Positions 31,897 to 40,273 of a DNA stretch of 64,000 bases are shown in pieces (position 1 is the stretch's first letter; every line of letters begins with the position of its first letter). The stretch is taken from NCBI RefSeq assembly GCF_021130785.1, contig NC_060213.1:66507001-66571000 (forward strand), read 5' to 3'. The position numbers were made by a program, and so were the translations under genes. The notes under the pieces are model-generated. The model was given only the letters and a program-made list of their open reading frames with translations, searched no databases and was not told the origin of the DNA. The stretch is from Homalodisca vitripennis (taxonomy: Eukaryota > Arthropoda > Insecta > Hemiptera > Cicadellidae).

Positions 31897-32756
31897 AGGT
31901 GAACGTAAATTTCAGCAAAAATCAGAAAGAAAAAATAAAATCCGCTTTTAAGAAGAAAATACCCGTTAGTATTCAATTTAAAATAGATCAACTAAAAAAT
32001 GGCGAAGATAAGATATTTTTAACAAATAGACAATACAATAAACTCGAAAAACATAAGAAAAACAATAAAGGAACCAGAATAGAATTTTCTTATAATCAGT
32101 TGAAAGAACTTAAAAATGGTGGACTTTTGAAAGATTTATTAGATTTTGGAGAAAATATTCCAGTTGTTAAAAATGTTGTTCCTTATGTTTGTAAAGCTGC
32201 TCCAATCGTTAAAAAGGATGTGATTCCTATTGTTCGAAACATTTTAAATTGGTTAGATAAAGAGGTGGAAGATGTTACAGGATCTGGATTAGATGAAAAA
32301 ACTTTGAATTACGTGAAATCAAACATTGAAAAAAAATTGAAACCTTTAACATTCGGGGAATTGGAAGAAATCTGCAAAAATATTAAACATTTTAGAGGAA
32401 TCTTCATGAGAGATACATTACCTGAAAAAGTTAAGAAATTTGAATGTGGAATTGTGAATTTAGACTCGATTATGGGAAGTGGAACACATTGGATTTGTTA
32501 TTATAAAAATGATAAGAATGCATATTATTTTGATTCGTATGGAAGAATTGAGGACAAACCACCGAAAGAATTGATCCAATATTTAAAAAAATCAAACGTT
32601 TATTATAACGATTCTCAAATTCAAGACTATAAAGATCCCCCAATTTGTGGTCATTTATGTGTTTTTGTGTTGAATGAACTGAGTACTGGTAAAGATTTTA
32701 AAGAAGTTGTTAACAAATTATTGCTTAATAAATATGGATTCACAAAATATTTTTGA
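31893..32756 (+). CDS. Adenain-like cysteine protease with N-terminal core-protein-like domain
   Basis: 287 residues, intact. Residues 5-80 (VNFSKNQKEKIKSAFKKKIP, IFLTNRQYNKL, IEFSYNQLKELKNGGLL) show the repeated L(T/S)..Q pattern of small core-like proteins of Mavericks. The protease part has H199 (GSGTHWICYY), D214 (YYFDSYG), Q244 and C252 (PPICGHLCVFVL), the adenovirus/Ulp1 catalytic set. It matures capsid proteins. Fusion of the core-like domain to the protease is unusual. The last bases overlap the start of the fibre-like gene. Confidence 0.92.
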   Translation: MEVNVNFSKNQKEKIKSAFKKKIPVSIQFKIDQLKNGEDKIFLTNRQYNKLEKHKKNNKGTRIEFSYNQLKELKNGGLLKDLLDFGENIPVVKNVVPYVCKAAPIVKKDVIPIVRNILNWLDKEVEDVTGSGLDEKTLNYVKSNIEKKLKPLTFGELEEICKNIKHFRGIFMRDTLPEKVKKFECGIVNLDSIMGSGTHWICYYKNDKNAYYFDSYGRIEDKPPKELIQYLKKSNVYYNDSQIQDYKDPPICGHLCVFVLNELSTGKDFKEVVNKLLLNKYGFTKYF

Positions 32757-33771
32757 CGTATTTGGAACACAAATTATTCAAAATGTAGATAATAGTTTGA
32801 ATTTTGATAGTTTGAGAAATGAGTTTGATAACAAGTTAGAAAATGTATTACAAAACCTTCCAGATTCAGATATGTTTGCTGTCGAGATTGAAGATTTTAA
32901 AGTAGAATATGATAACAAACTTGCAAATTTCATGAGTTCAAATGAAGTTGCTGATAAAATAAAAACATTGGAAAAAGAAGTTGATGATGGTGTAAAAAAA
33001 TTATTTACCAATTTAATGTCTCATATCGAAAAAGCTGATGAAATTACTGAAGCGATCAAAGTTGAAAAGAATTATGTTAGTTTGGCTAATAAGAAAAGAA
33101 TTGTCGGTGTTCGACCTGGTATTGACAAACATGATGTTGTTGTTAAAGAACAAATTTTAAAACCTCTAAAATTATCAGAAAACATCGATATTGTTGATTT
33201 ACATGATCCGAATGTTAAAAATGCCTTAGATTTTAAAGGAAAAAGAATTAGCAGTGTTAGTAAAGGAATTAATCCATTTGATGTTGTTGTAATGATTCAA
33301 TTAGAAGATCATATTAAAATGTTTAATGAACTAAACAAAAATTACGAGAATCATAAACAGCATGTTAAAGATTTTACAACAGAAGTCTATGACAAGTTAG
33401 AAGCCAGAAATAGAAGATCAGTAGACGATGTTGGTGAATTACTTGATAAAGTAAATAAACTAGAAGAAAACTTTAATACATATAAAAATAGTGTTAATGT
33501 ATTAGTTGGTGAAGTAATTAACAAAATTCTGGAAGATTTTGATACACATTTCAATGAGAAAATAAACTTTTTTGAAGATTTTGGTACACGTTGAAATGAG
33601 CAAATAACACATAATAATGAATTACTTAAAAGTATAGATGATCGATACTCTTTATATCTCGATAAAGTAAATAAACTAGAAGAAAACTTTAATACATTTA
33701 AAGAAGATGTTAATAAAACTTTTGAAAATATTGATAACAGATTTAATGGAGTAGGCGGCTATGATGACTAA
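32734..33771 (+). CDS. Fibre-like coiled-coil protein with internal TGA
   Basis: I take the ATG at 32734 (MDSQNIF, preceded by TTAATAAAT) rather than 32707; the gene overlaps the protease by 23 bases. A TGA at 33592-33594 ends the first frame after 286 codons; 58 more in-frame codons to TAA at 33769-33771 continue the same style (DKVNKLEENFNTF, also seen before the stop). Twice it has NKRIVGVRPGIDKHDVVVKE / GKRISSVSKGINPFDVVVM, a unit like shaft repeats of trimeric tail fibres. Long helices separate them. Predicted attachment or capsid-spike protein; function inferred only from pattern. Confidence 0.65.
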
Positions 33772-33775
33772 TTTT

Positions 33776-33789
33776 CCTTATATAAATGG
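33776..33789 (+). promoter_or_regulatory. Start-codon motif CCTTATATAAATGG
   Basis: Shared motif at the ATG of the 47-residue zinc-ribbon gene. Confidence 0.5.
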
Positions 33790-33929
33790 CGCTCATATAT
33801 TGTGTGAGATGTAAAGAGAAAACTGCCACAAACGATATAAAATACTATGCAAACATTAACGGAGTTAAGAGAATATCTGGAAAATGTGCTGAATGTAACG
33901 CTAAAATGAGCCAATTTATAAAAACTTGA
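33786..33929 (+). CDS. Small DUF5679-type zinc ribbon (47 residues)
   Basis: ATG at 33786 to TGA at 33929. It encodes YCVRCKEKTAT, then GVKRISGKCAECNAKMSQFI, a single CxxC...CxxC ribbon. It is a paralogue of the N-terminus of the integrase (CHKCKKKTKN ... CSKCKTNKSKFI). Such proteins recur in Polintons and relatives. Role unknown; DNA or protein binding is likely. Confidence 0.85.
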   Translation: MALIYCVRCKEKTATNDIKYYANINGVKRISGKCAECNAKMSQFIKT

Positions 33930-33957
33930 TTTTGAAATTTTTTCTTAATAAATAGAG

Positions 33958-34341
33958 ATGGCGGGACATTACAGTGCTTTCGATCTTTTTATAATGCAAC
34001 ACGAAAGAGATTTGAAAAAAGAACATTGGGATGACATTTCTCAAAAATATGAATTATCCGAAGATATGATGAGATTATACGTAAACAAATTGAATTGGTA
34101 TAACATTGCTAAATATCAAACTTTATCATCAGAGTTCATTCAAGAAAATATACATTATCAATTAAAAGATCATATGTCTGTTCTTTGTCTCTATCAACAC
34201 TTGAGTATAAAGTTTTTGGATGAAAATAAAGATACAGTTGATTGGAACAATATTATAGATAGCGGTTACTATCCTGTGCAGATTTTATTGAAATATGTGA
34301 CCGAGATCGCAAAATTTAAGGAAGAGAATCTGAATTTCTGA
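33958..34341 (+). CDS. Maverick accessory protein, repeat-type, 127 residues
   Basis: Intact. It has a recurring unit around LNWYNIAKYQTLSSEFIQEN, and later LSIKFLDENKDTVDWNNI, a W..I..YQ.LS..FI pattern known in several proteins of DNA viruses and protists. No catalytic residues. Function unknown. The start is preceded by TCTTAATAAATAGAG, a looser form of the start motif. Confidence 0.75.
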   Translation: MAGHYSAFDLFIMQHERDLKKEHWDDISQKYELSEDMMRLYVNKLNWYNIAKYQTLSSEFIQENIHYQLKDHMSVLCLYQHLSIKFLDENKDTVDWNNIIDSGYYPVQILLKYVTEIAKFKEENLNF

Positions 34342-34466
34342 ATATGACGAAGTAGATCATTAAAAATGACTCTAATCTTTTTAATTATTTTACTAAAATT
34401 TATATCTTTTCTTATAAAAACGTACATTAGATCGATGAAAAAATGATACACGATGTTTAAAATTTA

Positions 34467-34479
34467 TCTTATTAAATGG
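34467..34479 (+). promoter_or_regulatory. Start-codon motif TCTTATTAAATGG (MCP)
   Basis: Shared motif at the major capsid gene. Confidence 0.5.
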
Positions 34480-35669
34480 CGGACTACAGAAAATATGCTA
34501 GTGATATTGAAAGGGCGGAGTTTAAAAATTTCTATCCAATTAGTAAACAACATTTGAATGAACCGAATAAAAGAACTGAGTTTAATATTGATTTTGGAGA
34601 TAACTTTTGCTCGTCTAACTTCCAGTTTTATATTTCTGGAACTTTAACAAAACAAGATGGTCAAGCATATCTTGGAACTGATAATGTTAGATTAATCGAT
34701 AATTTTATACCGTTTTTATTTTCTAAGATTGAAGTAAGAAAACACAATAAATTGATAGAAGAAGTCGAAAACTGTGGCCAATTAAGCACAATTAAAGGAA
34801 CTATTTCGTATTCAAAAAGTGATGTTATTTCTCAAACTTCTAATGGCTTTGAATCAGATTTTAAATTTGGTGTTTTTGAAGCAGCTGGAAATTTATCTCA
34901 TTTTGGATTAGGATTTTTTGAAAATGTTACTATTCCGATCTATAAAGGAGGATTTTATCTAAGTTTTATAAGAGCAGAAGACGATGATGTGATTCTGAAG
35001 ACTGCAACTGGAAATGTTATGCCTGTTGATGGAAAAATAACAATTACAGATTTTTTTATTAGAGTTCCAATGATTGATTATAAAATCACGAGTAAAATTA
35101 GATTGATTGATGAAATTACAAAAAGTCAAAACATTATGTTTAATTTTCTAGATTGGCAATGTATTGAACAAAAAGGTATTTCCGGAACAACTTATTCGTT
35201 CGATATCACAAATATTTATAGAAATATCTTCAATCCCAAGTTCGTTATCATAGGTTTTCAAACAGATAGACAGAATAATCAAGAAAGAAATCCTTCAAAG
35301 TTTGATAGTTTGGATGTAAAAAATATCAGAGTAAAATTGAACGGTTCTTATTATCCAGATGAATTACAAAATTTAAACATTTCCGGAGGTCTTTTCAGAA
35401 TCATGTATCAGATGTATCAAGATTTTAAGAAAGTTTACTGTAATAATAAGGAAATGTATTACAATCCTAAAGAATTTTTAGCGAATAGACCTATTTATGT
35501 CATTGATACAACAAAGAGTTTGACAAATATTTCTGGTTCAAAGAACGATATAATTATCAATATGGATTTTCAAAAAGCTGTTACAAACGCGATTTGTTAT
35601 GTTGTTGTTGTCTCTGAGAAATTTTTAGCCTATGATGTGATTAAGAACGATATTAGAGAAATTCAGTAA
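34476..35669 (+). CDS. Maverick major capsid protein (double jelly-roll)
   Basis: 397 residues, intact. The first half carries FNIDFGDNFCSSNFQFYISG, the strongly conserved RLIDNFIPFLFSKIEVRKHN, and NCGQLSTIKGTISYS, the usual Maverick MCP blocks. The second half has FFENVTIPIYKGGFYLSFI and FFIRVPMIDYKI, and ends with YVVVVSEKFL. Length and pattern fit the double jelly-roll hexon-like protein. It would form the capsid shell. Confidence 0.88.
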   Translation: MADYRKYASDIERAEFKNFYPISKQHLNEPNKRTEFNIDFGDNFCSSNFQFYISGTLTKQDGQAYLGTDNVRLIDNFIPFLFSKIEVRKHNKLIEEVENCGQLSTIKGTISYSKSDVISQTSNGFESDFKFGVFEAAGNLSHFGLGFFENVTIPIYKGGFYLSFIRAEDDDVILKTATGNVMPVDGKITITDFFIRVPMIDYKITSKIRLIDEITKSQNIMFNFLDWQCIEQKGISGTTYSFDITNIYRNIFNPKFVIIGFQTDRQNNQERNPSKFDSLDVKNIRVKLNGSYYPDELQNLNISGGLFRIMYQMYQDFKKVYCNNKEMYYNPKEFLANRPIYVIDTTKSLTNISGSKNDIIINMDFQKAVTNAICYVVVVSEKFLAYDVIKNDIREIQ

Positions 35670-35759
35670 AAATCACGTTATTTTCACTATTATTCATCGG
35701 ATAATTTTAAAACTTTACAGAATTGTTAAAAACATTGATATAAGTATTCATTTTTAATT

Positions 35760-36190
35760 TCAAAAGAATATCTTAAAAAATGGGGATGATATTAACAAAA
35801 AACTATTCCAAGGTCATCTTAAGGGTGGGACCGGAAGTTATGATTTTAAAAAATACTTTAATATTTACTGATCCTATATACCAAATTTCAGCAAAAAAGC
35901 TCCAATAGTTCTCGAGATATAAGAGTTTTAAGATAAGGGATGATTGGGGTAGTTTTTGAAAATTTTGTTATTTTCATGAAATTTTAAGTTGAACTCGCTT
36001 GTTTTTGAAGTTTCAGATTTTTCTGATAACTTTTTTTATTTTTTTATGAATATTAAGAAATAGGGGATGATTTCACCCTTATGGATAAGTTAAGTCGAAA
36101 GAGTTAAGTATTTACTATATGTGTACCAAATTTCATTAAAATCGGTTGAGTGGTTTTTGAAATATAAAATTATTAAATAAATTTGTAAAC
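35760..36190 (+). repeat. Dispersed repeat, inverted copy at 44540-44935
   Basis: Non-coding stretch with GGGGATGATTTCACCCTTAT and CCAAATTTCATTAAAATCGG. Its reverse complement recurs almost unchanged at 44540-44935 near the end of Maverick 2. Unit borders are not sharp. Confidence 0.75.
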
Positions 36191-36242
36191 TAGCACTCCT
36201 AATTGAACAACTTATATAGCAGAGATATAGCTTATATCTTTC

Positions 36243-36830
36243 GAGACTCTCCGTAGCTCAGTTGGTAAGACGCTTGCCTTCAAAGCCTGAGGTTCTGGGT
36301 TCAAATCCCAGAGCTTCAGGCGCGCTTTTTATTGAGGAAGACATGGTTGTCGTTCAGTGGTTGGGGACAAGTCTTTACACGAGTGGCCATAGTGTAATGA
36401 CTATAGAACAAGCCGAGTAATGACAACTGTGGTTGGCGCGCCATTTGCTTCCTCACCTTTCCACTTCATTCCTTAATTCCTTCTCTTCCTTAATTCGTAC
36501 ATTCCTTCTCTTCCTTAATTCGTTCATTACATTCATCATTCACATCATTCATTAATACAACATTACACTTACAAAACACCCGACACAAATTCCCTAATTG
36601 TATCTCTCCATCAACTTCTACACAGTAGTTACCAAAGAAAAATGAGACTTGGGAACAAAAAAATTCCAGAGTCTAAGACCCGAATTACAGCTCCTAGCCA
36701 TTAACTTGGTTGGACAGTAGCAGTGCAGGGCCAAGTCTCTAAACAATAGACACCGTAGAAGTTGAATGTGATGTGATTCCCCATAGCGCAAACACGCACA
36801 CTAACAACACTACACCAAAGACACAATCAT
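36243..36830 (+). repeat. tRNA-derived SINE-like insertion in Maverick 1
   Basis: Bases 36246-36320 carry Pol III boxes (A: TAGCTCAGTTGG at 36254, B: GGTTCAAATCC at 36298), followed by an unrelated body with inverted GCGCGC and GAGGAAG/CTTCCTC pieces, a pyrimidine-rich CCTTAATTCC/CATTCATC tail, and more unassigned sequence. The tRNA part does not fold into a good cloverleaf (anticodon stem mismatches, acceptor unpaired), so it is a SINE head, not a tRNA gene. The right border is uncertain. Confidence 0.55.
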
Positions 36831-37087
36831 TCATTTTGTCTTTTACAATAATTGATGATGTTCATATTATTCTCTTTCATTCCTTCTAAAACTTCAAAAA
36901 TATACTCTTTCGCTGATGAAAAATCTCGATTTCTTCCGGAATAATCTTTGTAGTCATAGACAAAATATCCTAAATAGTTGTACAATAGAATGAAATTATT
37001 TCTATTTATCTCTGTTGTAGAAATGTAAACACAAACATTTGCGCTGAAAAATTTATATCTCGGCAGACTTAGTTCCATAATCTCCAT
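36827..37087 (-). CDS. Maverick ORF, 86 residues, unknown
   Basis: Starts in TTTATAAATGG, as other Maverick genes do, divergent from the zinc-ribbon gene at 37112 with 24 bases between them. It encodes LPRYKFFSANVCVYISTTEI, then YNYLGYFVYDYKDYSG. No domain recognised. The start motif and clean frame argue that it is real; the 3' end borders the SINE-like insertion and may be altered. Confidence 0.6.
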   Translation of the reverse strand: MEIMELSLPRYKFFSANVCVYISTTEINRNNFILLYNYLGYFVYDYKDYSGRNRDFSSAKEYIFEVLEGMKENNMNIINYCKRQNE

Positions 37088-37102
37088 TTATAAAAAAATC
37101 TT

Positions 37103-37115
37103 TTTGTTTAAATGG
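37103..37115 (+). promoter_or_regulatory. Start-codon motif TTTGTTTAAATGG
   Basis: Shared motif at the 169-residue zinc-ribbon gene, in a 24-base divergent spacer. Confidence 0.5.
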
Positions 37116-37621
37116 AAGAGTATAATGCCAACTGTTACAAGTGTTCTAATAGAGGAGAAATTATCGATAAAAGATATTTAGTTTGTAGAGGTTGTAATTT
37201 AATTTTGTTAGAAAGACCTAAACCTAAGAAATTTCGAAATAAATTAACACATTTGAATAACCTGCTTACAAAATTGCAATATGGAGACAAGAAGCAAACA
37301 AAATTTGTTACAGAATTTAGAAAACAGAATAAAAATTTTTACTTATCTCTTGGAACCATTGACAAAATTATTTTCCTTTTCAAAGAATACATTAGGTTTG
37401 TAGGTATCGATACACACGTTTATTATGAAAAGATATTACCTGTATTTTTTCATTATCTGGATGTTGAAATTGTTTATGATTTTGAACCAGAAATCCTCGA
37501 TGATTTTATAGTACATTTGGAGAAATTAAACGAAGAACCTCTTGAAAAGAATGCGGTTTTACTCACATTCTCCCCGACTTCTCGAGTGAAGGTTAGCGAA
37601 TTTCATTTTTTCCGTCTTTAA
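37112..37621 (+). CDS. Zinc-ribbon protein, TFIIB/late-transcription-factor-like pattern
   Basis: 169 residues, intact. Residues 8-35 read CYKCSNRGEIIDKRYLVCRG, a CxxC...CxxC ribbon ending in CNLILLE, like the TFIIB ribbon (C..C...g.i.....vC..Cg.vl). The rest is helical: FRNKLTHLNNLLTKLQ, then YYEKILPVFFHYLD. That order (ribbon, then H..L..L...LQ, then YYE.I....) recalls poxvirus VLTF3-type proteins, but similarity is weak and by eye only. Possible transcription factor for the element. Otherwise an unknown zinc-binding protein. Confidence 0.55.
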   Translation: MEEYNANCYKCSNRGEIIDKRYLVCRGCNLILLERPKPKKFRNKLTHLNNLLTKLQYGDKKQTKFVTEFRKQNKNFYLSLGTIDKIIFLFKEYIRFVGIDTHVYYEKILPVFFHYLDVEIVYDFEPEILDDFIVHLEKLNEEPLEKNAVLLTFSPTSRVKVSEFHFFRL

Positions 37622-37627
37622 ATTTTT

Positions 37628-37640
37628 TCTATTTAAATGG
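37628..37640 (+). promoter_or_regulatory. Start-codon motif TCTATTTAAATGG
   Basis: Shared motif at the OB-like gene. Confidence 0.5.
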
Positions 37641-37942
37641 AGTTCTTGAAGGAGTTAAATGATATTGGAGAATGTAAGTTTAAAGAGTATAAGAAGTTAA
37701 ATGAATTGGAAGAAAGGAAGAAACATAGAATCTTGAATTTGGAGAAAATGAAAGATAAATTCGGGTTTACAATAATTGCCGAGTTGGAAGATTGTAAAGT
37801 ACACTTGCCGAACAGATTTTTGACTGTTTTGGATGAGAAAAAGATTAAAGAATTAAACAAAAATGAAAAATTACACTTGATTGTTACTGGAAAGAAGACT
37901 ATTAAAGATAAAGAAATTATAACAATTAACTTTGTAGAATAA
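37637..37942 (+). CDS. Small OB-like protein, 101 residues
   Basis: Intact; its C-terminal part lies inside the right TIR. Helical start (MEFLKELNDIGECKFKEYKK), then beta-rich FGFTIIAELEDCKVHLPNRF and LHLIVTGKKTIKDKEIITIN. The pattern 'kfG.tiiael.d..v.LP.Rf' is common in small proteins of arthropod Mavericks and looks like an OB fold, hence possible single-strand DNA binding. Function not shown. Confidence 0.65.
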   Translation: MEFLKELNDIGECKFKEYKKLNELEERKKHRILNLEKMKDKFGFTIIAELEDCKVHLPNRFLTVLDEKKIKELNKNEKLHLIVTGKKTIKDKEIITINFVE

Positions 37943-38858
37943 AGTCTTAACTCTAAAACTTGCAGTCCCTCCCCACGTCATAGTACTGTTTTGATAACCA
38001 TAGTTGGTGTCTTTCTTCATAGGAATCACATGGAATATTATCTACAGTAATACCTTTTGTTTCACACAAAATGTGGCTATATTCTATAAGAAAAATTCTA
38101 TAATGCTCTTTAATGAATTGTGTTGATAAATCTTGATACTCACAAAAATTCCTAAGAAATTCATCAATTAAGTCTTGATTATCTTGAAAGAACGTATAAT
38201 ATGGGAAAAATGTCATAAAAAAACGATGAAAACTCTCTGTTTGTTTATTTTTTACTTTCTTTTCAATATCTTTCGTAATTATATTAAATATATAATCCCT
38301 TATTTTTTTCGTTTTTTGCCGATAGTAAAACACTCCATTAGACGTTCTTTCTGCAAAAGACTCTACAAGTTCTTTTAATTCTGTTTCAATTAAAGACGGT
38401 ATCAACTGTTGTTGAGAATAAACCGGCAATTCACTGAATTCATCTTTGTTGCACTGTTTTAATGCTAGAAATTGTAGAGACTTTGGTGAGTTCATGTTGT
38501 TTGGTGACTATTTAGTAGAAAAGTTTTTTTATTAAAGTATGTTTTTAGTAAAAATGTTTTAAATTGATTAAATTTTATTAAGATAAATCCTTTATTCGTA
38601 GCAGATTTGACAACATTTTACAAAGCACAGCTTAAGAAAGTAGAAGCAAACAGCTGTAGATTTGGTTAATTTTTCATTCCACAGAGTAGATAGTAATGTA
38701 CCGATCGCTTTTGGAGACGAACGACTGTAGATTCGGTTAATTTTTCATTGAGATTTGCTGTGTTATTTCTCAGCTTCCTTTATGGTACATTGAACAGTAT
38801 TTTACATTGCTTTTCGGTCGGCTCCGAAAGTGCGCCAGGAACCCCATATTACTATCTA

Positions 38859-38860
<2 letters not shown>
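37809..38860 (-). repeat. Maverick 1 right terminal inverted repeat
   Basis: Reverse of 20968-22017, ending CTATCTACT, followed by TATATA. About 1052 bases; differs from the left by isolated bases and the T-run in the TIR gene. Confidence 0.95.
37953..38495 (-). CDS. TIR-embedded gene, right copy, 180 residues
   Basis: Intact frame: MNSPKSLQFLALKQCNKDEF, middle YRQKTKKIRDYIFNIITKDI, end LSKQYYDVGRDCKF. No family recognised. The two TIR copies face inward toward the element. A gene wholly inside a TIR is present twice per element, so one copy can decay, as the left one has. Confidence 0.75.
   Translation of the reverse strand: MNSPKSLQFLALKQCNKDEFSELPVYSQQQLIPSLIETELKELVESFAERTSNGVFYYRQKTKKIRDYIFNIITKDIEKKVKNKQTESFHRFFMTFFPYYTFFQDNQDLIDEFLRNFCEYQDLSTQFIKEHYRIFLIEYSHILCETKGITVDNIPCDSYEERHQLWLSKQYYDVGRDCKF

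Positions 38861-38928
<68 letters not shown>
38861..38928. repeat. TA microsatellite right of Maverick 1
   Basis: (TA)n array beginning with the right TATATA target duplication and running into a MITE end. Confidence 0.9.
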
Positions 38929-39646
38929 CAATGTGTTTGAAGAGTCTGGGTACGGCTTAATATTTTACAAACCATAGCAGATAACATCTATAAACTTTGC
39001 ACCGTGTCATATGGCTATATAAACTATTTTTCCTTGCTATTACCATGACATGCCAACCATGGGGGGACGGCCCACAGAGGAAAACATGGAAATCTTAAAT
39101 TAAAGCATGGTGATGCCTCATTTGAAAGAGCTCACTTAGTAGAGTTGAATGCCGCAAACCGCATCTCAAAAGGTTTATCGAATCAGAAATGGCGGGTTGT
39201 TTTAGGTACACATTGTGAAGTATATTATACGCTGCCATTTCTGACTGGATCGTCGTATTCTGATGCGGTAGGCGGCGTTTCACTCAACTAACCAATGGTT
39301 TCACTGATTAGTATTTATAAAAAATAATAAAAAAATTTAATTTAAAAATTAAGTGGTAAGTTAACTATTTCACCAACAAAGAACAATGGTAGAACTTAAT
39401 TAATTCATAAACATAATGACGACGAATTCATTTTAGTTTTATTTATTGTGTTATAAATTTATGACATAATTTGCTAATTAAAAAAAGTCAGTGAAAACAC
39501 TGTGGGCCGTCCCCCCATGGTTGGCATGTCATGGTAATAGCAAGGAAAAATAGTTTACATAGCCATATGACACTGTGCAAAGTTTACAGATGTTATCTGC
39601 TATGGTTTGTAAAATATTAAGCCGTACCCAGACTTTTCAAACACCT

Positions 39647-39648
<2 letters not shown>
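38929..39648. mobile_element. MITE with 149-bp terminal inverted repeats
   Basis: Arms 38929-39077 and 39500-39648 are near-identical reverse complements (start CAATGTGTTTGA / CAAGGTGTTTGA, then GTCTGGGTACGGC). TA flanks on both sides fit Tc1/mariner-type insertion. The interior has no coding capacity. Related sequence lies at 15303-15620. Confidence 0.88.
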
Positions 39649-39688
<40 letters not shown>

Positions 39689-39951
39689 ATTACTGACTTT
39701 TAACATAAACTAATACTACAGTATTTATATGCAATGTATGATGTATTTTATGTAAATATGAGAAGAACTTATTTAAAATGATTCCATTAAAAACTAATAT
39801 GCGTGGTTCGTTTAAGCACTACTTTTACTTAGTGATCGTCAAAATTAAGAAGTTTCTTATTTAAGTAAATGTTTGGGGCAAATGTAGTATTGAGGAAAGC
39901 TTCCTTCCCGGTGTCTTATAGCTAATCTTTAAGCAACTGAAGTCAACATAC
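39649..39951. other. P450 intron
   Basis: TA array 39649-39686, then AT-rich intron without recognisable features. Confidence 0.6.
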
Positions 39952-40084
39952 CTGACTGAGATCGCTCATACATTTGTCTCGAATTTTTAAACATTCGTTT
40001 ATCTCCTTCCCATAGAGCAATTTAAACAGCCAGTCAATATGTAGCCAAAACTTGAAAAGCCTTAAGATGAGTAGCTTGCCAATA
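39952..40084 (-). CDS. Cytochrome P450 exon, F-G region
   Basis: 133-nt exon; acceptor TTCTTAG, donor GTATGT. It encodes IGKLLILRLFKFWLHIDWLF, then KCLSDLSQ-type end (KIRDKCMSDLSQ). RLFKFWLH..W is the CYP4 block usually read as RxFkPWLHPDF. It starts with the third base of a codon from 40210-40273 and ends in phase 0, matching 19221-19284. The intron between that exon and this one holds Maverick 1, at least 18 kb of inserted DNA. Confidence 0.85.
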
Positions 40085-40209
40085 CTAAGAACAGAAGGAG
40101 ATTTGTGTCATTTAGTTACAGTTTGTAGGTGTTAAGAATAAATTACAACACAAAATTGTTTCCTTTCAAAATTTCATGTCGCAAAGTAAAAACTAAGAAG
40201 GCTACTTAC

Positions 40210-40273
40210 TTATGAAGTATGAATTTTGCTTCCATTAAATGATCCAAAATGATTTTTCTTGAAATTATTGTTC
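40210..40273 (-). CDS. Cytochrome P450 short exon
   Basis: 64-nt exon; acceptor TTTCAG, donor GTAAGT. Two bases complete the codon left open at 46814; twenty codons (TIISRKIILDHLMEAKFILH) follow; the last two bases are completed at 40084. The residues correspond in place to the CYP4 region before RxFkPWLH but are poorly conserved. Assignment rests on splice sites and phases. Confidence 0.65.

Larger units (their letters stand above)
20968..38860 (+). mobile_element. Maverick/Polinton 1, nearly complete (17.9 kb)
   Basis: The ends AGTAGATAG and CTATCTACT lie in inverted repeats of about 1.05 kb, flanked by TATATA on both sides (6-bp duplication expected for this class, though ambiguous inside TA arrays). 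It carries the Polinton core set: protein-primed PolB, rve integrase, FtsK/HerA-type ATPase, adenain-like protease, major and minor capsid proteins. Extra genes: BRO, several zinc ribbons, a PLA2/DUF8207 protein, a fibre-like protein and an OB-like protein. Visible lesions are an 8-bp insertion in PolB, a 1-nt shift in the PLA2 gene, a 1-nt shift in the left TIR gene, a TGA in the fibre gene, and a SINE-like insertion near 36.2-36.8 kb. Recently active but probably not autonomous now. Confidence 0.95.

Noticed and set aside
36246..36320. tRNA with anticodon TCA that might read the TGA in the fibre gene
   Set aside because: The loop can be drawn with TCA, but the anticodon stem has mismatches, the acceptor ends do not pair, and the sequence continues as a SINE-like body. 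Not a credible suppressor tRNA.
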